Positions 8,091 to 18,255 are shown, counted from the first letter of the stretch. The stretch is DNA of 64,000 nucleotides from Phytohabitans rumicis (GCF_011764445.1 NZ_BLPG01000001.1:3410001-3474000), one strand, 5' to 3'. A program made the numbers and translations. Notes: generated from the sequence alone by a model not told the origin.

Positions 8091-8812
8091 TCAAGCGGCG
8101 GCGGGGAGCTCGGAGAGGCGAGCGGCGTCGGCGCGGCGTAGGACCAGAGCGGCCAGCTCGGGAGCGCCCTCCAACGGAGCGGCCACTGCCACCGCGCCCG
8201 CCGACAGGGCCGATGCCACCACCGTGTCGTGGAGCAGGCCCGGGGCCAGGAAGTAGGACGCCACGCCGATCCGGCGAGCCCCCGTGCCCTAAGCGCCTCG
8301 ACCGCCTCGGCGCCCGTCGGTGCGGCGGCCGAGGCGTACGCCACCTGGGCCGGCACGCCCAGCGAGGCACCGAGCGCGTCAGCCGCCTCGGCCACGGTGT
8401 GCCGGGCGGCCGCGTCCCGGGTGCCGGCGGCGGCCAGCACGACCCCGTCGAACCCGGACCCGGCAACGGCCAAGCGCCGGCGCAGCCCGGCAAGGAGCAG
8501 GTCGTTCACCGGGCTGAGCACGTCGGCCACCGCCACCGGGATCCGTACGCCGGCCGAGCGCACCGCCTCGGGCACGTCCACCCGACCGTGGTACGCGGCC
8601 GTGAGCAGCAGCGGCACCATGGTCACCCGGTCGTGGCCGGCCGCCTCCAGCGCGCCGAGCACCTGACCCGGCCGCGGCAGCGTGTGATCCAGGTACGAGG
8701 CGCGCACGTCCAGCCCGGGTCGGGCCGCCGCCACCGCCCGGACGAGCGCCCGGGTCGCCCGAGCCGCCCGCGGATCGCGACTCCCGTGGGCGACAAGAAC
8801 AAGCGGCGTCAC
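8091..8812 (-). CDS. sirohydrochlorin chelatase (CbiX/SirB family), frameshifted as written
   Basis: Starts at GTG 8812, overlapping the cysH TGA (GTGA). The N-terminal half has LVLVAHGSRDP (catalytic His) and a second His in TAAYHGRVDVPEAV, typical of chelatases that insert iron or cobalt into sirohydrochlorin. After residue about 178 the frame breaks. Adding one C to the run at 8279-8283 restores a conserved tail (ASYFLAPGLLHD) and a stop at 8091, about 240 residues in all. As last gene of the sulfite reductase operon it most likely supplies siroheme iron for SirA. The frameshift is probably a sequence error. Confidence 0.82.
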
Positions 8813-9548
8813 GTATGCAGACCGCACTCGGTCTTCTCGAACATCGCCCAGCGGCCGGCCCGTGCGTCCTCGCCGGCCTTGGTACGCCCCGTGCACGGCC
8901 AGCACCCGATCGAGGTGTAGCCCTTCTTGAACAGCTCGTTGACCGGCACGTTCCACCGGGAGATGTACGCGTCGACGTCGGCCTGGCTCCACGCCGCGAT
9001 CGGGTTGACCTTGATCTTGCCGCGCTTGGCGTCGAAGGCCACCACCGGCGTGTTGGCGCGGGTCGGCGACTCGTCGCGGCGCAGCCCGGCCGCCCACGCG
9101 TCGTAGTCGGCCAGCGCGCGCTCCAGCGGCTCGACCTTACGCAGGAAGCAGCACTCGTCCGGGCTCCGGTTGAACAGGCGCGGGCCGTACTCGCCGTCCT
9201 GCTGGCCGACGGTCAGCCGCGGCCGGATCGACCGCACGTTGACCGGCAGCGTGGCGGCCACGATGTCGCGCACCTTGAGCGTCTCCGGGAAGTGCAGCCC
9301 GGTGTCCAGGAACACCACGTCGACACCCGGGCCACCCGGGACACCACGTGCGCCAGCACCGCGTCGGCCATCGAGCTGGTGACGCAGAACCGGTCGCCGA
9401 ACGTCTCGGCCGCCCAGCGGGCGATCTCCTCGGCCGGGGCGCCCTCCAGGTCGCGAGCGGCACCCTCCGCGAGCCGGCGCAGCTCCTCCGACCGATCCCG
9501 GGCAGGAGCGCCGAGCAATCCCAGGCCAACCGCGCTCACGGGACTCAC
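8809..9548 (-). CDS. cysH: assimilatory adenylyl-sulfate (APS) reductase, frameshifted as written
   Basis: Start GTG 9548 overlaps the zinc-ribbon gene stop. Restoring one base in the G run at 9329-9331 joins the N-terminal part (RWAAETFGDRFCVTSS) to VDVVFLDTGLHFPET and gives about 246 residues. The ECCFLRK and GCWPC pairs are the four Cys of the [4Fe-4S] cluster that marks APS reductases rather than PAPS reductases. The C-terminal KTECGLH carries the catalytic Cys. It reduces APS to sulfite, feeding SirA. The TGA overlaps the start of cbiX. The break lies in a homopolymer and is probably a sequence error. Confidence 0.88.
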
Positions 9549-9703
9549 CGCGACACCACCTTTCGCACCAGACCGACGAACTTGACCGAGAAGGCACGCG
9601 CACAACCCCGGCACTCCCACGTGCCAGGCCCCTCCTCGGACGGGCGCAGGTCTTCGTCGCCGCAGTACGGGCAGTACAGGGGTGCGGCTCGTTGATCACT
9701 CAT
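9545..9703 (-). CDS. 52-residue zinc-ribbon protein inside the sulfur operon
   Basis: 52 residues beginning MSDQRAAPLYCPYCGDE. Two CxxC knuckles (Cys11/Cys14 and Cys31/Cys34) form a zinc or iron ribbon of rubredoxin-like spacing, and a short basic tail follows. Its ATG overlaps the sirA stop (ATGA) and its TGA overlaps the cysH start (GTGA), so it is locked between the two reductases. Small ribbon proteins occur at this position in other actinomycetes, as far as I recall without assigned function. A redox or assembly partner of SirA or CysH is the natural guess. Confidence 0.85.
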   Translation of the reverse strand: MSDQRAAPLYCPYCGDEDLRPSEEGPGTWECRGCARAFSVKFVGLVRKVVSR

Positions 9704-11389
9704 CGAAGTGCCTCCTCGTCTACCCTCATGACCCAGTGCGCGAACGCCTCGCCCTCGGTCCGGTCGCCCAGGTAGCGGCGGGCCAGGCGTTCGACGTACT
9801 CGGGAAGCTCGTCCGCGGTGGTCTTGAGACCGCGCAGCTTGCGCCCGAAGCCGGCGGTCTGGCCTTCGGCCATGCCGAGGCCGCCGCCGAGGTGCACCTG
9901 GAAGCCCTCCACCTGCTGGCCGTCCGGACCCATCACGATCTGGCCCTTGAGGCCGATGTCGGCGGTCTGGGTGCGGGCGCAGGCGTTCGGGCAGCCGTTG
10001 ATGTGGATCGTGATGTCGGCGTCCATGTCGGCGAGCCGCTCTTCGAGGCGGGCGACGAGCTCCTCGCCGCGCCGCTTGGTCTCGACGATCGCGAGCTTGC
10101 AGAACTCGATGCCGGTGCAGGCCATCGTGCCGCGCCGCCACGTCGACGGCTGGGCTTCCAGACCGATCTTGCGCAGCGCCGCCACCAGCGACTCGACCCG
10201 ATCTTGCTCGACGTCGAGGACCAGCAGCTTCTGGTACGGCGTGAGCGCCACCCGCCCGCTCCCGTGCGCGGCGACAATGTCGGCGAGCTGGACCAGCTGG
10301 GTGCCGGACACCCGGCCCACCACCGGAGCGGCGCCCACGTAGAAACGGCCGTCGGCCTGGGCGTGCACGCCGATGTGGTCGATCGGCTTGTCGGGCAGCT
10401 GGGGCGCCGGCCCGTCGACGAGGCTGCGGCCCAGGTACTCCTTTTCCAGCACCTCGCGGAAGCGCTCCACGCCCCAGTCGGCGACCAGGAACTTCAGCCG
10501 GGCGCGGTGGCGCAGCCGCCGGTAGCCGTAGTCGCGGAAGATGCTGATCACGCCGGCCCACACCTCGGGCACCTCGCCGATCGGCACCCACACGCCGAGG
10601 CGCTGGGCGAGCATCGGGTTGGTCGACAGGCCGCCGCCCACCCACAGGTCGAACCCGGGACCGAACTCGGGTGGTCCACGCCGAGGAACGAGATGTCGTT
10701 CACCTCGTACGGCATGTCGGCCAGCCACGAGATCGACGACTTGAACTTGCGCGGCAGGTTGGAGAACGCGGGGTCACCCACGTACCGCTCGACGATCGCG
10801 TCGATCGCCGGCGTGGCGTCGAGCTTTTCGTCGGCGGAGATCCCCGCCACCGGGCTGCCCAGCACCACCCGTGGGCAGTCGCCGCACGCCTCGGTGGTCT
10901 GCAGCCCCACCGCTTCGAGCTGCCGCCAGATCGCCGGCATGTCCTCGATCCGGATCCAGTGGAGCTGGATGTTCTGCCGGTCCGTGATGTCGGCGCTGTC
11001 CCGGGCGAACCGCCGGGAGATGTCCGCGATCGTGCGCAGCTGGTCGAGGTCGAGCTGACCGCCGTCGACCCGGATGCGGAGCATGAAGTACTCGTCGTCC
11101 AGCTCGTGCGGCTCCAGGATGGCCGTACGACCGCCGTCGATCCCCGGCTTGCGCTGGGTGTAGAGCCCCACCAGCGGAACCGTCCACGCAGGTCCTGCGG
11201 GTCGATCGAGTCGAAGCCGCGGTGCGCGTAGATGTTCTCGATCCGGGCCCGCACGTTGAGCGGGTTGTCGTCCTTCTTGGTGCGCTCGTTCGGATTGAGC
11301 GGCTCCCGGTGCCCGAGCGCCCACTGCCCCTCGCCGCGCGCCTTACGTGGGCGTGCGGCCGGTCGGCCCGATGCGCTTGTGACCGCCAT
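9700..11389 (-). CDS. sirA: ferredoxin-dependent nitrite/sulfite reductase, two frameshifts as written
   Basis: Start ATG 11389 with GGAGG about 9 bases upstream. Adding one base at 11166-11169 and one near 10668 gives 563 residues, the usual length. Siroheme and [4Fe-4S] motifs are present: ACTGIEFCK and INGCPNACAR near the C-terminus and ACGDCPR in the middle. The short repeats NIQLHWIRIED and PYQKLLVLDVE mark the two ferredoxin-like half domains. It reduces sulfite to sulfide with six electrons from ferredoxin. The operon with cysH and cbiX favours sulfite over nitrite. Both breaks look like sequence errors. Confidence 0.88.
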
Positions 11390-11686
11390 CGTGGGCGTCC
11401 TCCGTCTGTGCTTCAGGGGATGGACGCGCATATGCGAACGGCTGCATCATTGGGCCGGCGCGGTGCGCGCCCTTTGGTGGTCTGGAAACCAGGGCGGCGT
11501 CAGTGAGCCGGACAGATCGCGCTGCGAACGCGGCCGTAGTCAACGTGACGCCGGGAGGTCAATCCCAGCGACACGGCACGGCGCTCAGCTACGGTCACGT
11601 CGATTAGCTTCTCACAGCCACCCCGGCCAGCCAACCGGACGCCCAGATGCCGGGAGTGTGGTTTGTAACACCTCGGCAACAGGTGA
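11390..11686. other. intergenic region carrying the sulfur operon promoter
   Basis: 297 bases between sirA and the DUF1906 gene. It holds a perfect ten-base palindrome CGCATATGCG at 11427-11436, 38 bases before the sirA start, possibly an operator. A second palindrome GGTGATCACC (11682-11691) and arms CCTCGGCA/TGCCGAGG (11671-11711) overlap the end of the DUF1906 gene and may terminate it. I looked for a cysteine-rich leader peptide like the mycobacterial one and saw none. Confidence 0.4.
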
Positions 11687-13015
11687 TCACCCTATGGAGC
11701 GCCTGCCGAGGATCGGCGTGGGGGATCCGGGGCAGCCGGTACCCAGGCATTTGACCGGCACGGCGGCGGCCACGTCGAGCTGGTTGCTGTCGATGTTGAT
11801 CGTCACGCCGCCGTGCGTCTCCTTGTGATCCCCCGCGTACTGCTTGATCCGCTGCGCCGGCCACCAGTACGAGGCCGGGACGCCAGAGTCCAGGACGGTG
11901 GCGACCCCGTCCCAGCGCGCGAAGTCGATCTGGTCCGGACGCGTGTACGCCGCGTTGCTGTAGTTCGCCACCAGGTCGGTGATGGCGGCCGAGACGCTGC
12001 TGTAGACCGACGAGCGGTAGCCCCGCTCGTGCAGCCGCACCGTCCACGCCGACAGGAACTCCAGCACCGCCTTGCTGCAGTCGGCGCCGCGGGCGTACCA
12101 CTCCATGTCCTCGATGATCACGCTGCCGCGCGCCATGCCCAGCGCGGCGGCCTTGTTGGCTGCGTCGTCGGCGGCCGCCCGGCCCTGGGCGGGCGCGTTG
12201 GCCGGGTCGATCCGGTTGGCGAAGCTGGTGCAGGGCGCCTGCAGGCCGACGTAGATCGGGAAGATGCGCCAACCCTTGGCCGCCTGCCGGGACACCCACT
12301 CCGCCGTGAGGTTGGGCTGCGCGCAGCCCCGCGACGCACCACCGATGTAGACCCCGATCGCCCGGTACGGCGAGGACAGCCACGCGTCCATGGAGGCGGA
12401 CGACGGTGCGGTGCAGGCGTCGAAGCCCTTGCCGGCGAAGCTGCCCGGGACCTCGACCGCGGCCGCCGTCAGGGCGGTCCCGGCCACCGCCCCGGTGGTC
12501 AGCGTCGCCGCCCGGGCACCCGACGCGACGGACGAGCCACCCACGATGCGCTCCACCACGGCCCGGTCCGTCCCGTACGTGGCGGTCACCAGGACGCCCG
12601 CGCCCTCGACCGCGACGGAGACCGCACCGTCCGCTGTGGACTCGAGGCTGGCCGGCGCCTTCTTGCCGGCCGGCACCCGCACGACGCCCGTGCCCGCCGT
12701 ACGGGCGGAGGTCGCGTCGATCGGCTCGATCAGCAGGGCCTCGGTCTTGCCGATCAGGCGGGCCGGACAGTCCTGTGTGGACCCCGGGTGGCCCAGGTAG
12801 ACCGCGTGGCGGTCGAAGCGCACGCACGCCTTCGGGGTCTTGGCCAGGTCGATCACGGGCCACGACCGGGGCACGTTCACCGTGAGACCTCGGTACGTCA
12901 CGGACTTGGTCGGCGCCGACCAGGCGGACGCCATCGGGATGACGGTTACCGAAGCCGCGACCGCCAGCCCAACAGTGGTGCCGCCCAACAGCAGCCTTTG
13001 CACGCGACGTCGCAT
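11687..13015 (-). CDS. secreted DUF1906 (glycoside hydrolase-like) protein
   Basis: 442 residues. A signal peptide (MRRRVQRLLLGG, hydrophobic core to about residue 25, cleavage near ASA-WS) directs export. The N-terminal 200 residues are Ala/Gly/Val-rich and unassigned. The C-terminal DUF1906 domain starts near GKGFDACTAPSS and contains VYIGGAS, FPIYVGLQ, GSVIIEDMEWY and INIDSNQLD, matching the Rv2525c-like TIM-barrel fold related to GH25 lysozymes. The acidic cluster IIEDMEWY lies where catalytic acids sit in such folds. A cell-wall role is plausible but activity is not shown for the family. Confidence 0.8.
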   Translation of the reverse strand: MRRRVQRLLLGGTTVGLAVAASVTVIPMASAWSAPTKSVTYRGLTVNVPRSWPVIDLAKTPKACVRFDRHAVYLGHPGSTQDCPARLIGKTEALLIEPIDATSARTAGTGVVRVPAGKKAPASLESTADGAVSVAVEGAGVLVTATYGTDRAVVERIVGGSSVASGARAATLTTGAVAGTALTAAAVEVPGSFAGKGFDACTAPSSASMDAWLSSPYRAIGVYIGGASRGCAQPNLTAEWVSRQAAKGWRIFPIYVGLQAPCTSFANRIDPANAPAQGRAAADDAANKAAALGMARGSVIIEDMEWYARGADCSKAVLEFLSAWTVRLHERGYRSSVYSSVSAAITDLVANYSNAAYTRPDQIDFARWDGVATVLDSGVPASYWWPAQRIKQYAGDHKETHGGVTINIDSNQLDVAAAVPVKCLGTGCPGSPTPILGRRSIG

Positions 13016-13059
13016 CGACCGTTTCCCCCCTCAAAACGCCGGGAGGACGATATCACCGG

Positions 13060-14565
13060 TCAGCGCTTCGTCAACGGCAGCACGAGAACGGCCTCGGTGC
13101 CGCCCTCGGGGCGCGCGCGCAGCTCGATCGTGCCGCTCAGCTCGCCGGTCACCAGCGCGCGCACGATCTGCAGGCCCAGCCGCCCGCTCCGCTCGGCGTC
13201 GAACTCGTCCGGCAGCCCGGTGCCGTTGTCCACCACGGTCACGTGGAGCTGCTTGCGGTGCCGGTGGGCGGACACCACGACCTCGCCCACCGCGCCCACG
13301 CCGTCGATCTCCGGGAAGCCGTGCTCGACCGCGTTGATCAGCAGCTCGTTGAGCACCATGACGAGCGACGTGGCCATCTCCGCCGGCAGTACGCCGAACG
13401 TGCCCTTGCGGCGCATGGTCACTTTGGACGCCGTCGTGCCCACCTCCGCCGCCGCCGCGGCCACCCGGTCGACGATGCCGTCGAACTCGACCGCCTCGTC
13501 GCTCGACATCGACAGCGTCTCGTGGACGAGCGCGATCGAGGCGACCCGCCGTACCGACTCTTCGAGCGCGGCCTTGGCGGACGGCGTCTCCACCCGGCGG
13601 GCCTGCAGGCGCAGCAGCGCGGCGACGGTCTGCAGGTTGTTCTTCACCCGGTGGTGGATCTCGCGGATGGTGGCGTCCTTGGTGACCAGGGCCCGGTCCC
13701 GGCGGCGCACCTCGGTGACGTCGCGGACCAGCACCAGGGCGCCGATCGGCACGCCGGCCGGCATCAGCGGCAGCGCCCGGGTCAGCACGGTCGCGCCGCG
13801 CGCCTCGATCTCCTTGCGGGAGGGCGCCTCGCCGCCGAGCGCGGCGAGGATGCGGGCGGACGCGTCGGTCCCCTCCAGCGGGTCGTCGGCGAGCCGGGCG
13901 CCCAGCGCGGCGAGGTCTTCGCCCACCAGGTGGGAGGAGAAGCCCAGGCGGCGGAACGCGGACTGCGCGTTCGGGCTGGCGTAGGTCACCTTGCCGCTCG
14001 CGTCCAGCCGGATCAGCCCGTCGCCGACCCGCGGGGCGGACGTGGTCTCGCCCCGGTGGCGCAGCGGCGGAAACGTACCGTCGGCCACCATCTGCGCCAG
14101 GTCGTCGGCCGTGGTGAGGTAGTTCAGCTCGAGCTGGCTGGGCGTACGCGCGGTGGAGAGGTTGGTGTCCCGCCCCACCACGGCGATCACCTCGCCGGAC
14201 TCCCCCTCGTCGTCGCGCAGCCGCACCGGGATCGCCTCGTGCCGGGCGGGGGTGTCGCCGTACCAGACCGGGTCGCCCTCCCGCCAGATGCGCCCCTGGC
14301 GGTACGCGATGGTCAGGTGGGCCACCTCCGGCCCGTGGACGGTGCGCCCGACCTGGTCGTCCTGGTATGCCGTCGGCGCGGTCGTCGGGCGGACCTGCGC
14401 CACGCAGAGGAACGACTCATGCCCGTTCACCGGCACCCACAGCAGCAGGTCGGCGAACGACAGGTCGGACAGCAGCTGCCAGTCGCCGGCGAGCCGATGC
14501 AGGTGGTCGATGTCTTCCGACCCCAGCCCGGTGTGCTCTTCGACGAGGTCGCGCAGCGTGGACAC
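13060..14565 (-). CDS. pdtaS: PdtaS-like cytosolic sensor histidine kinase
   Basis: 501 residues, the same size and design as mycobacterial PdtaS. It has an N-terminal GAF-like domain (1-150), a PAS-like domain (about 175-290), then the HisKA_2 dimerisation box REIHHRVKNNLQ at 301-312 with the phospho-acceptor in the His pair 304-305. The GHKL domain has NELLINAVEHGF and DNGTGLPDEF. There is no membrane segment. PdtaS phosphorylates the ANTAR-domain RNA-binding regulator PdtaR, which is not in this window. Close to whiB1, as in M. tuberculosis (Rv3219/Rv3220c). Confidence 0.9.
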   Translation of the reverse strand: MSTLRDLVEEHTGLGSEDIDHLHRLAGDWQLLSDLSFADLLLWVPVNGHESFLCVAQVRPTTAPTAYQDDQVGRTVHGPEVAHLTIAYRQGRIWREGDPVWYGDTPARHEAIPVRLRDDEGESGEVIAVVGRDTNLSTARTPSQLELNYLTTADDLAQMVADGTFPPLRHRGETTSAPRVGDGLIRLDASGKVTYASPNAQSAFRRLGFSSHLVGEDLAALGARLADDPLEGTDASARILAALGGEAPSRKEIEARGATVLTRALPLMPAGVPIGALVLVRDVTEVRRRDRALVTKDATIREIHHRVKNNLQTVAALLRLQARRVETPSAKAALEESVRRVASIALVHETLSMSSDEAVEFDGIVDRVAAAAAEVGTTASKVTMRRKGTFGVLPAEMATSLVMVLNELLINAVEHGFPEIDGVGAVGEVVVSAHRHRKQLHVTVVDNGTGLPDEFDAERSGRLGLQIVRALVTGELSGTIELRARPEGGTEAVLVLPLTKR

Positions 14566-14574
14566 AGCGCAACT

Positions 14575-15596
14575 CTAGAGCGTCGCGGTCACCTTCTTAA
14601 GGCCCCGGGGAGCATCTGGGTCCTCACCCCGGGCCCGCGCCACCGCCAGCGCCAACCGCTGCAGCGGCAGGATGTCCAGCAACGGCGCGATGCGCTCGTC
14701 GACGTCCGGCACGGCGAGCTCGCCCGCGGCGCCCACGGTCAGCACGTCGGCCCGCCGCTCGCCGAGCCGTTCGAGCACGTCACGCATCGCCTGGCCGCCC
14801 GGCCCGGAGCCGACCACGGCGAGCACCGGCACGTCCGGGTCCGTCATGGCGAGCGGGCCGTGCAGCAGGTCGGCGCCGGAGAACGCCAGCGCCGGCAGGT
14901 AGGAGGTCTCCATCAGCTTGAGGGCGGCCTCGCGCGCGGTCGCGTAGGCGTACCCCCGGCCCGTCGTCACCATGCGCGCCGCGAACCGGTAGCGGTCGGC
15001 GGCGGCCTCCGGGGCCGGGTCCGCCAGGACCTTCGCGGCCAGCTCGGGCAGCGCGGCCAGCTCCGCGGCGGGCCGGCCGCCGCCGCGCACCCCTCCACGA
15101 GCAGGAGCAGGGCCAAAAGCTCCGCCGTGTACGTCTTGGTAGCCGCCACCGCCCGCTCGTGACCGGCCGCCACGTCGATGGACAGCTCGGCCGCCTCGGC
15201 GAGCGGTGAGCCGGGGTTGTTGGTGACCGCGAGCGTGAGCGCGCCGGACTCCCGGGCGACCCGCATGACCTCGGTCAGATCGGGCGAGCCGCCGCTCTGG
15301 CTGACGCCGATGACGAGCGCCTGCGACAGGTCGGGACGCGCGCCGAAGAGCGTGATCGCGCTCGGCGACGCCAACCCGGCGGGCAGCCCGAGCCGGATCT
15401 CCGCCAGGTACGCGGCGTACAGGGCGGCGTGGTCGGACGTGCCGCGCGCGGTGAGCACGATGTGCCGCGGCCCGCGCTCGGCGATCGCGGCCGCGACCCG
15501 GGCGATCGGGTCCGCGTGGGCCGGCTCGAGGAGCCGCGCGTACACCTCCGGCTGCTCCGCGATGTCCGCGGCCATCCCGCTACCCGGCTGTCCCAC
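14575..15596 (-). CDS. SIS-domain sugar-phosphate isomerase/deaminase, frameshifted as written
   Basis: Start GTG 15596 is supported by GGGAGG eight bases upstream; an ATG at 15575 is the alternative. Adding one C to the run at 15090-15093 gives 340 residues with two SIS domains and no glutaminase domain. Motifs are TARGTSDHAALYA, VIGVSQSGGSPDL, GHERAVAATKTYT and, in the second domain, REAALKLMETSY. This is the GlmS isomerase-like group that includes type II glucosamine-6-phosphate deaminases. Amino-sugar catabolism is likely. It ends 9 bases before the pdtaS start, so the two may be co-transcribed. Confidence 0.82.
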
Positions 15597-15726
15597 TGTT
15601 TGCGCCTCCCATGCTCACTTCGTGCTCACTCTTGCACGAAGTCCCGCAACACCGCAACGTTTCACGCACCACACCCGGACCCTCTTTGCCGCCGACCAGG
15701 ACTTTGCCGCCGATCAGGCTTTTGCC

Positions 15727-15827
15727 GCCGATCAAGGCTTTTGCCGTCGATCAAGGGCGAATGGTCGTGCTTTGATCTCCAATCCACGACCGTTTGCCCT
15801 TGATCGGCGCAAAAGCCCTTGATCGGC
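15727..15827. repeat. intergenic palindromic repeat, copy 1
   Basis: Nested inverted repeat. The core 15749-15805 has arms starting GATCAAGGGC and ending GCCCTTGATC around a loop CTTTGATCTCCAATC. An outer pair GCCGATCAAGGCTTTT / AAAAGCCCTTGATCGGC encloses it. Copies of the same core are at 27482, 27904, 34064, 44762 and 62235. Confidence 0.85.
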
Positions 15828-15930
15828 GCGGGCCCCCGGGAGCGGCGCACGGGCGGGGAGCGGGGGAGCGGGGCCTGGGCGGCGCCGCCGGCATAGCCCC
15901 AAAAGGGGCCCTTACTGGGGGTGCGCGCGT

Positions 15931-15980
15931 GAGTAGGGCGCCCCTATCACCGCATAGTGCGTAACAGGGGCGCCCTACTC
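15931..15980. repeat. perfect 15-bp stem hairpin
   Basis: Arms GAGTAGGGCGCCCCT (15931-15945) and AGGGGCGCCCTACTC (15966-15980) are exact inverse complements around a 20-base loop containing GCATAG and GCGTAAC. The design and loop resemble the longer hairpin at 37977-38042. It sits 22 bases past the restored MFS stop and could act as terminator. Confidence 0.75.
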
Positions 15981-16001
15981 AGGTCACGAAGGTCGTGAAG
16001 G

Positions 16002-17586
16002 TCACGACGCGGTCAGGGCGGGTTCCTCGGCCGCGGCGGGGGCGTCGTTGGTGCTCCGCAGGGGATCTCCTTGATGAACCAGGCCAGCACCGGCACCAGC
16101 ACCGCGAACGCCACCGCCCACCAGAAGACGCCCGCGATCGAGTCGGCCAGGCTGGTCAGCAGGCCGTTGCGGGCCGCCGCGGGCAGGCTGGCGAGCACCG
16201 ACGGGTCGAAGCTGGCCGCGCCGCCGCCCCCGCTGCTGAACTGCTCGGCCGCCTGCGCGCCCAGCCGGTCGGTCAGGTGGTCCTGGAACCGGGTGGCGAA
16301 GATCGCCCCGAAGAGGGACACACCGAACGAGCCACCGATCGACCGGAAGAACGTCGCCGCGCCGCTGGCCGCGCCGAGGTCGCGCTGCTCCACGCTGTTC
16401 TGCGCGATGAGCATCGAGGTCTGCATGAGGAAGCCCATGCCGGCCCCGAGTACGACCAGGTAGGCGCCCAACTCGACCCGGCTGGTGTGCACGTCGAGCC
16501 GGGTCAGCAGGAGCATGCCGGCGGTCATCAGCACGCCGCCCACGATCGGGAAGATCCGGTAGCGCCCGGTCTTGGTGATCGCCCGGCCGCTCACGATCGA
16601 CACGGTGAGCATGCCGAACATCAGCGGCAGGAGCAGCAGGCCGCTGCCGGTCGCCGAGGCGCCCTGGACGTACTGCTGGAAGATCGGCAGGAAGTTCATC
16701 GCGCCGAACATCGCGAAGCCCAGCAGGAAGCCCACGCCCGAGATCAGCGCGAAGTTGCGGTTCTTGAACAGGCCGAGGGAGATGATCGGCTCCGCCGCGC
16801 GCCGCTCGGCGAGGGCGAATGCGGCCAGGCTCAGCAGCGCGAGCACCACGAGGCCGAGGATCTGCGGCGAGCCCCAGTCGTACTCGTTGCCACCCCAGGT
16901 GGTGATCAGCACGAGCGAGGTGATGCCGACCGACAGCAGGGCCGCGCCGAGCCAGTCGATCTTGTGCTCGGTCCGGTACTTCGGCAGGTGCATCTGGGTG
17001 ATCAGGACGAGCAGCGCGAGGCCGCCGAGGGCAGGTTGATGTAGAACGCCCAGCGCCACGACAGGTTGTCCGCGATGAACCCGCCGAGAAGCGGCCCGGC
17101 CACCATCGCGATCGCCATGATCCCGGCCATCATGCCCTGGTAGCGACCCCGCTCGCGGGGCGGCACCAGGTCGCCGATGATCGCCATGACGCCGACCATG
17201 AGACCGCCGGCGCCCAGACCCTGCACCGCCCGGAACGCGATGAGCTGCATCATCCCGTCCTGCGGGCCGCCGAGCATGTCGGAGCCGGCCATGCCGGACA
17301 GCGCGGAGCCGACCAGGAAGATCCCGATCGAGGTCAGGAAGACCGACTTGCGCCCGTACAGGTCGCCGAGCTTGCCCCAGATCGGCGTGGAGACGGTGGT
17401 GCCCAGCACGTATGCCGTCACGACCCAGGTGAAGTGGTTGAGCCCGTCGAACTCGCGCACGATGATCGGCAGCGACGTGCTGACGATCATATTGTCGAGC
17501 ATCGCGAGCATCATGGCGATCATCAGACCGCCGAGGACGACGCGGATCTTCGGCTGCGCCGGCGCCGGTGCGTCTGTGGCTGTCAT
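16002..17586 (-). CDS. DHA2-family MFS multidrug efflux transporter, two frameshifts as written
   Basis: Start ATG 17586. Adding one base at 17029-17031 and one at 16061-16064 joins the pieces into 528 residues with the 14 membrane spans of EmrB/QacA-type drug/proton antiporters. MFS motif A is visible as GKLGDLYGRKSV and motif C-like glycine-rich segments follow (VAGPLLGGFI). Without the second correction the tail is proline-rich nonsense; with it the protein ends AEEPALTAS. Divergent from a TetR regulator, the usual layout for a self-regulated efflux pump. Substrate unknown. Both breaks lie in G runs. Confidence 0.85.
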
Positions 17587-17613
17587 GTGTGGCGCCTCCC
17601 CGCTGCTATTCTG

Positions 17614-17666
17614 CTTACTTGCCGTACGGTAAGCTCGTCACTAACCGGTCGTCAAGTAAGTTCGTA
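17614..17666. promoter_or_regulatory. candidate TetR operator between efflux pump and regulator
   Basis: The 87-base gap between the divergent starts holds CTTACTT (17614-17620) and its inverse AAGTAAG (17654-17660), a nearer GTAAG at 17629-17633 opposite the first CTTAC with CCGTACGG at the centre, and GTAAG again at 17664. Such repeated CTTAC/GTAAG units between a TetR gene and its pump are typical operator material. No binding data; pattern only. Confidence 0.45.
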
Positions 17667-17673
17667 AGTCAGG

Positions 17674-18255
17674 GTGATCAAGGTGAGCGACAACACAGGC
17701 GACACACGGTCGCGCATCCAGGCCGTCGCGCTGGAGCTGTTCACCGAGCATGGGTACGAGAAGACCTCGCTCCGGGAGATCGCCGAGCGGCTGGGCGTGA
17801 CCAAGGCGGCGCTCTACTACCACTTCAAGAGCAAGGACGAGATCGTCCACAGCATCGTCGACGACCGCATCCGGATCCTGGACGAGCTGAACAAGTGGGC
17901 CGAGGACCAGCCGCCCACGCCGGAGACCCGCCGGGCCATGCTCGAGCGCTACATGGACGAGCTGTTCGGCAACGAGAACCACTCGGTCATGCGGTTCTTC
18001 GAGCAGAACCAGACCGTGCTCAAGAACCTGTCGGCCGGCATCGAGATGCGTACCCGCATGATGCGCCTCGCCGAGCTGCTGTGCCGCCCCGACGACAGTC
18101 CCGAGTCCCGGGTGCGCGCCGCACTGTCCGTGTTCGCCGTGCACAGCACCTGGTTCGCGATCCGCGACCCCGAGGTCACCATCGAGAAGCGGCGCCGGAT
18201 CGCCCTCAAGATCGCGTACGAGATGCTCGACAAAATCGGTACGGAAGAGATCTAA
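17674..18255 (+). CDS. TetR family transcriptional regulator
   Basis: 193 residues from GTG 17674; GTG 17683 is an equally good start. The helix-turn-helix SLREIAERLGVTKAALYYHF is at about 33-52. The C-terminal ligand domain is helical with many aromatic and hydrophobic residues. Divergent from the MFS pump, so it most likely represses that gene and is released by a drug-like ligand. Its stop overlaps the stop region of the convergent acetyltransferase gene (18252-18255). Confidence 0.88.
   Translation: MIKVSDNTGDTRSRIQAVALELFTEHGYEKTSLREIAERLGVTKAALYYHFKSKDEIVHSIVDDRIRILDELNKWAEDQPPTPETRRAMLERYMDELFGNENHSVMRFFEQNQTVLKNLSAGIEMRTRMMRLAELLCRPDDSPESRVRAALSVFAVHSTWFAIRDPEVTIEKRRRIALKIAYEMLDKIGTEEI

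Larger units (their letters stand above)
15597..16001. other. repeat-rich intergenic region
   Basis: About 400 bases with no gene. It contains one full copy of the long intergenic palindrome (15727-15827), preceded by degenerate half copies from about 15690, and a second, different perfect hairpin at 15931-15980. The MFS gene stops at 16002 once its frame is restored, so these hairpins lie just beyond its 3' end and upstream of the SIS gene promoter. Confidence 0.7.

Noticed and set aside
11390-11686. Cysteine-rich leader peptide or riboswitch for the sulfur operon
   Set aside because: No run of Cys codons in any minus-strand frame near the sirA start and no recognisable SAM or other riboswitch motif.
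13243-15162. 639-codon plus-strand open frame
   Set aside because: Antisense to pdtaS and the SIS gene, with composition typical of a reversed high-GC coding strand.
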